Below are positions 58,862 to 64,000 of a stretch of DNA of 64,000 nucleotides, in pieces (position 1 is the first letter of the stretch; each line of letters starts with the position of its first letter). Below the pieces are notes generated by a model, which was not told the DNA's origin, did no database searches, and saw only the letters and a program-made list of their open reading frames with translations. Origin of the DNA: Vanessa cardui. Its lineage: Eukaryota > Arthropoda > Insecta > Lepidoptera > Nymphalidae. The translations under genes and the position numbers were made by a program. The DNA lies in the NCBI RefSeq assembly GCF_905220365.1, contig NC_061127.1:1-64000 (forward strand), written 5' to 3'.

Positions 58862-59648
58862 GTAAAATTAAATCCATAAAATCCATTAAAATCAAATCAA
58901 TAATATACTGTCATTTATAAATTGTGGTGTTTTCTTATATCAGTCGCTACAAACGAATCCTTTTCCAATTCTCAATCAAATATGTCTGTATCTTAACGGT
59001 AAACTGACTTCAGTTTTATTCAATTTACGTTACAATATTATGAATTGTTATTCTACAAGACATGAATTCAACTATTATCTTGGTATATTTTTGTTTTATT
59101 TACTGTAAACTTATATCTTAAATAGAAAACAAATCGTGTGTTTGTTTTTTAATGGTAACGTTTGAATGGACAATCGAGTTCTGTTGAAACAAAAAGCATT
59201 ATTGTAATTAACAAATATGAATGACAAATGGATTCTTAACGTATGACTAATAGTTGTTTTTTTTTATAAGCGAAGCCTTCAATGGCTCGTTTTAATGGCA
59301 AGTTTATTAACCTGCTGATTCTGAAGATCAAAGTTTATGCTTTTTCAGGATTCTAATTCAGCTCGAGATCTTTTTACGGTTATGCCAAATTTGCATCTTA
59401 TGAAATTACATAAGCGAGGAAATAGATTTGCCAGAGTCGTTGACAAGTCTCCGTCAGTAATGGCCGATACAGCTGATATTCGTCAGGGAGGGAGAACTTT
59501 CCGAACGCTTTGTAATAATTTAATAATACAATTAGTTTGATCATCGTAAAATAAAAATTTAATTGATTCTAAATTTAAATGCATAGATATATTTTAACCT
59601 CAAGTTAGATTAGTCAGATTTCGTTGAAATGAACTATTAGGTAAGGTA
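58862..59648. other. No gene seen
   Basis: Unassigned AT-rich sequence. The plus frame 59337-59540 has no recognised similarity. Confidence 0.5.
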
Positions 59649-59812
59649 ACAGCCTGTAAATTTCCCACTGCTTGGATAAGGCCTCCTCTTCCATAAAGAA
59701 CATATTCCACGACGCTGTTCCAATTTATGTCAAATTCAATTCATTCATTTCAAATTTGGTGGAATGCACATGTGGCACAATTTCGATGAAATTAGACACA
59801 TGCAGGTTGATA
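59649..59812 (-). repeat. 3' half of a tRNA-SINE (family A), minus strand
   Basis: Plus-strand blocks AACAGCCTGTAAATTTCCCAC, AAGGCCTCCTCTTCC, ACATATTCCACGACGCTG, GGAATGCACATGTGGCAC and ATTAGACACATGCAGG are the complement of the 3' half. A 40-base segment (CAAATTCAATTCATTCATTT) is inserted or altered in the middle, and the head is absent. Confidence 0.7.
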
Positions 59813-61149
59813 ATTTTCTGTCAAAGTATGAGACACTAATAAAAACTCTTATATAGTTCATTGATGCCTCTGTTATATAAATCCAGAAAGGGATTCGATT
59901 GGCAATTCAAAGATTAAACTGGATTAAATTGAAATTATTGAAAAAATGGAAATCAATCTCAGTAGGGTTGATTGAAAACGGTGAGTGATATACAGACTGG
60001 AAATAAAAGAATTGTTGAATAGCATTATAAAATTAATTTGAGTTTAGAAATGTAAGCACGATGAAAAGAAATCTATATTCACGCTGGTCGGTCATAAAAA
60101 TAGGCAATTTCGTACGTAAAGATCTAATAACAATATTAGATGTAAAACACAGAGGCTTCAATAAAAAGTTCTTGTCTTTTTATAAAGAGAGTCTAAATTC
60201 GAAAATCTGTAACGAAGATCGATGCGATGAACAATTTAATTATTTTGAAGCCAAATGTGACTCTCATAGCCACAATCATTCGTACTGGAAAGATATAAAA
60301 CCTCTTTCCACACCATGTGTCGTAACAATAAAAGGCGTTATAAAATCTTTATAGGGTCGCAGAGCTAAATGCACTCAATCACTTTATTATTTTCCTCAAA
60401 GCACCAACTGAGGTCACTCACGCTATTACAAGTAATAGGTACTTTAATATTTTTAAAGCCGTATCGTACCATTCCGTTATTATTTTAGATAGTTTACTAC
60501 GGTGTAGTCTGAGATCTCAATCACAAGTAAAGTCTATTTTACTCAGGGAGTTCTACGAGCACTTTTGAATTGTCGTTTTATATGGAGATAAATAGTAAAG
60601 AGAATACAATATATATATCATACAGAATGTAGCGTTCGTAAAGACCCAGAAATAAACTCAGTGGTTACATGTTTTTACTAATTTATAAATATATATTAAG
60701 TCTGACTAAAATAGACAATACAAAGTTTCTTTTGGAATAGAATTTTTGGACGTGATTCTCACCCTTGGATGGGTGAAAAGCACGTCTTTATTAGCAAATT
60801 ATTGTAATTATTTCAGAGTTGACCGTTTCATATTGCCTTAAAAAGGATTATTTCCGACATCGTATGGTGACCGGTCATCCGCGTCAGGTATTGTTTCATG
60901 AGCGACGGATGTGCGATGAATATTTTACATTTCAGATTTACATATTTTCGGAAAAAATAGATTAACATTTTATTTTTATAATAGAGTTTATATAAAATGT
61001 TTTTGTTTTCGTCACGTTCCTAGAATAATTACAAAAAACAACGTCTCATTTGTTGAAACCATTTTATTTGTAAATAATGAACAAATTTCAAAGTTTATTA
61101 GCACGAAAAGTTGTTGGTATCTCCCACGCATCAGATACTCTACCGTATA
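59813..61149. other. No gene supported
   Basis: The 97-codon plus frame 60061-60354 from ATG (KRNLYSRWSVIKIGNFVRK, CDSHSHNHSYWKD) has no recognised similarity or splice context. About 60535-60600 may be a family C scrap (minus). Confidence 0.4.
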
Positions 61150-61350
61150 GCGGTATTGTAGAGTATCGTTCTGTCCCAGTTCGAAAACAGTATAACTTCA
61201 AGCACAAGTGACAATCTTGGTACCCAACCTTAATGGCGCATTGACGATGGAAGGAATGTTTAATAATTCCTTCAGCCCCATAGTCTATAGGCGGTGGTGA
61301 TCACTTCCCATCATGTGGCCCATTAGCTCCACCTAAATATATCATAAAAA
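61150..61350 (+). repeat. Decayed family B retroposon
   Basis: CTGTCCCAGTTCGAAAACAG, CTTGGTACCCAACCTTAATG, GCGCATTGACGATGGAAGG and CCCATCATGTGGCCCATTAG, then CATAAAAATGG, follow family B in the plus sense. Another scrap (TGTGTTCCAGTTTCAAAGC, CAGGCGCAAGGGACTTGG) is at about 61416-61470. Confidence 0.55.
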
Positions 61351-61699
61351 TGGAATAATTGAAGAGTCAAAATAGTTAAAATATATAACTTATGTACATG
61401 TGGTCTTTGTATCTGTGTTCCAGTTTCAAAGCTGATTGAGATGTAATAACAGGCGCAAGGGACTTGGCTTCTTATTTCGTGAAAATTCACGAGCTGGCAT
61501 CGGACGCATTGGATAGCAGTCGCTCCCTAAACTGTCACTTTCAATATTACCCGCCGATGTTATCTGTCACGGTTGGGTTAGGTATTTTAAAGATAATATA
61601 GATATATGTAGATAAGCATATTATTTATAACATTGAATTATAAATTACGTCATTTATATGATAATAAATCATTACAGTAGCGCCTGAGGTGACGGACAG

Positions 61700-62305
61700 T
61701 TGGGACCTTTTTGATTTTTATTAAATCTACTCAGATCAGAAACATATCTAGAGTCATTGAAATAAATTATTTATTCAATAAAAAGGCTAAATTTTATGAT
61801 TTGTCTCTACGATTCGCCAAAATTCCCATCACCACCACAGCTCGCTATCGGAAGCGCGGATTATCAATGATCAAGTACTTTCCGATCTGCTTGAGCCTTT
61901 GGGTTTGCGTAGTAATGTTGGACCACTTTGCACCTTCTCCGGATTTTTTCCTGGTTCCGAGAAGTTGTTTCGATTAATCCCGGCTGTTTAATTTCACCTT
62001 ACACACACACACTTTTCATCAAGATATCTCTTCAAAATTCCAAATTTCACCTGCACCACTCAGATTAGTGAAAATCAATAACTACGCGACTTTAAGACAT
62101 TTTCTGCCTTGCACCTTCTCTTCGTGGAACTATATTTTGCCAGCGCTTTTTCGAACTGAAAAGACTTGGGAACCTTTACGAAAAATAGGCACTTATTTTT
62201 TAAACACCGGCGACTCACCTGTAAGCTCTCTAGTGTTGCAAATGTCCAAGGACGGAATAGCCACTTTACATTAGGCGAGACCCCTGCTCGTTGCCACATG
62301 TAACA
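61700..62305 (+). pseudogene. Decayed C-terminal end of a non-LTR retrotransposon ORF2
   Basis: Scattered frames give RHFLPCTFSSWNYILPALF (cf. the usual F-x-x-SxxLWNxLP near the end of LINE ORF2) and, downstream, GTGTTGCAAATGTCCAAGG with TTAGGCGAGACCCCTGCTCG, similar to the common lepidopteran LINE tail that ends in ...TGCTCGTTTGCC. Several frameshifts and stops separate the parts. Assignment is by remembered pattern only. Confidence 0.4.
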
Positions 62306-64000
62306 TAATAAAATAAAATAAAAAAGTTTACGACTTTCTGTTTCTTTTTATTGTAGAAAATATTAGTATGTGAAAAGCTGATACGATTATTTGAAGTTCT
62401 TGCCGTAAAACCGACGTTACATTTGGAATACACATGAATTCTCCGCGCCCTCGATAACTACACAACGAAATACACCTCATTTATGGCCACCGTTGCGCCC
62501 AGGGCCGCGTAACTTACCTATAACCATAAATTCTAGTTGGATTTTATAAAATTTTTAGACCTTGTTTTATTTTATATTAGTATTTTGCCTTTTTGTGACT
62601 TTAGAACGAAATTGTTAATATAATACAAAAGAAAAAAATATTTACTTAATAAAGTATGGTATCGTATAACAGAGAATATTTCATATTTATTTACGTATTT
62701 TTTCCTTTAAGCCAAAAAGCAAAATTCCAAGAGGTATTAGTTACAATTTATTTTTCATGTATGATTTTGTATACTAACATTAATCATCAATAGTCTATTA
62801 ATATTAGTTAAATCGATCCAAAGATAAGTTCCCTAGAGTTCCCGATGTATAATCAAAATAACTTGTTAACGCGTGAAGCGGTTCAATGAACTGTCACATC
62901 TTCCGCTTTGAATCCTCGCCGAGGCGATGTGACGTGACCTTAATGATTTCAGATTCTCATCAGACATCCTCAAATGTATAAACTATATTTCTAATAATAA
63001 CACACTTCGTCTCACACAAGACCGTCTTTTTTTATAGCTAAACTTAGAATATAATACAATAGTCACAGATAATGTTATTCTTGGGCTGAAAGCGCGGTGT
63101 CTGAATCAGACCTCTGACTTCAATTACCCTCGGAGATGGGACGCCGATCTGTCAAGAAAATGTCTTGTCGCTGTCATTGTCTGGTCTGAATGTGAATTGG
63201 AAGGCAGATAGTGAGGCAAACGTCATTAGTCTAAGAACGTGTTTGCGCGACGGACCAGTCCAATGACCAGTCTAAGGATATAAACAACAATATCGATACA
63301 CATATTTCAGTTATTTTTTTAAACAGTTTTATATTTGACCCACGTACGAAAACAAATAAATTTGATTTACTATATTATACCGTCGCCGGCAATAAAAGTG
63401 TATTCAATTTTCTAGCCGTATTGGTTAGGTTAGCTATTTGTTTAAAATTTAGCTGCAGGATTTGACTGACACACGAATAAATATAGTTATTTATAATTTT
63501 ATAAAACTATTAATCGCTTTAAAAATCTTTCGTTCTTGTTCTTTGTAACACTTATAACAATAATTTAAAGCAAAATAATTTTCTTTATTTCCGAAATATT
63601 ATGTCCTCATTCTAATCAAAATTTGAAAGAATTCAAATCAGAAAATATTTTTTGCAGGAAATCACAGTAAAACCTAATCATTGACATTTATACATGTATC
63701 ATTGATCAATCATCACCATTATCATTAGCAGTGTTATAAACGGATAGACACACACAGTTGAAGACTTTAAGAAACGGTCAGTTTGATTTGGAGAGTTGAA
63801 TATTTCTTTTATATATTTTATTTCGAAGCAAAAGCGTGAAAAAAAATGTGAATTATTCCGAACTGTTTATCTGTAGACAAATATTATTGATGTTTTTCTT
63901 TATATAATGTCACTTGAATTATGTTTTAAAAAATGTCTGTTCTAATGGTGTCTACCGATTAACCGCAAAGTGAAGTGTCACGTAGACAAGAATTTAATGC
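62306..64000. other. No gene seen
   Basis: AT-rich sequence. There is a short GGTTAGGTTAG at about 63424. No open frame or intact repeat was recognised up to the end of the window. Confidence 0.5.

Noticed and set aside
60061..60354. 97-codon frame with an ATG
   Set aside because: No similarity or exon signals seen; left as unassigned sequence.
61981..62011. Short CA run as a significant microsatellite
   Set aside because: Only a few units; ordinary for insect DNA.
1..64000. CRISPR arrays, operons, riboswitches, bacterial-type genes
   Set aside because: No regularly spaced repeats or compact gene arrays; introns, poly(A) signal and SINEs show eukaryotic DNA.

Overview
The window looks like nuclear DNA from a lepidopteran insect, most likely a butterfly. 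It is AT-rich, has one intron-containing housekeeping gene, and carries repeat families typical of Lepidoptera: a tRNA-derived SINE, an A-tailed short retroposon, Helitrons ending in CTAG, Penelope-like elements, a CR1/Jockey-type LINE and a mariner. The species cannot be named from the sequence alone.

Region by region: 1-5.76 kb has no supportable gene, only a 17-bp perfect hairpin and diverged repeats. 5.76-10.97 kb is a complete ten-exon gene for translation initiation factor eIF3 subunit b (695 codons, + strand). Four of its introns hold transposon debris and intron 9 holds a GT-rich microsatellite. 11-50 kb has no convincing host exon. It is intergenic or intronic DNA with SINEs, a pair of non-autonomous Helitrons, two LINE tails, a Penelope-like insertion inside a SINE, a 34-bp perfect hairpin and two weak candidates for a 5' exon (about 19.7-19.97 kb and about 30.0-30.2 kb). 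50.25-57.9 kb is dense in transposons: an almost complete minus-strand LINE (ORF1 plus an EN-RT ORF2 with one frameshift), three tRNA-SINE copies, and a mariner (DD41D spacing, TA duplication) inserted in the oldest of them. 58-64 kb has more short-repeat copies, one with an internal inverted duplication, and a decayed non-LTR retrotransposon end.

Only eIF3b is clearly a host gene; it scaffolds the eIF3 complex on the 40S ribosome. The remaining coding sequence belongs to selfish elements: ORF1 and ORF2 of the LINE act together in retrotransposition, the mariner transposase acts on its own terminal repeats, and the GIY-YIG fragments come from a Penelope-like polyprotein. Several insertions can be ordered in time because they are nested and keep their target duplications. 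I did not find a convincing new multi-gene system. The best leads are the two inverted Penelope-like copies, the DD41D mariner with a single stop, and several near-perfect snap-back hairpins.
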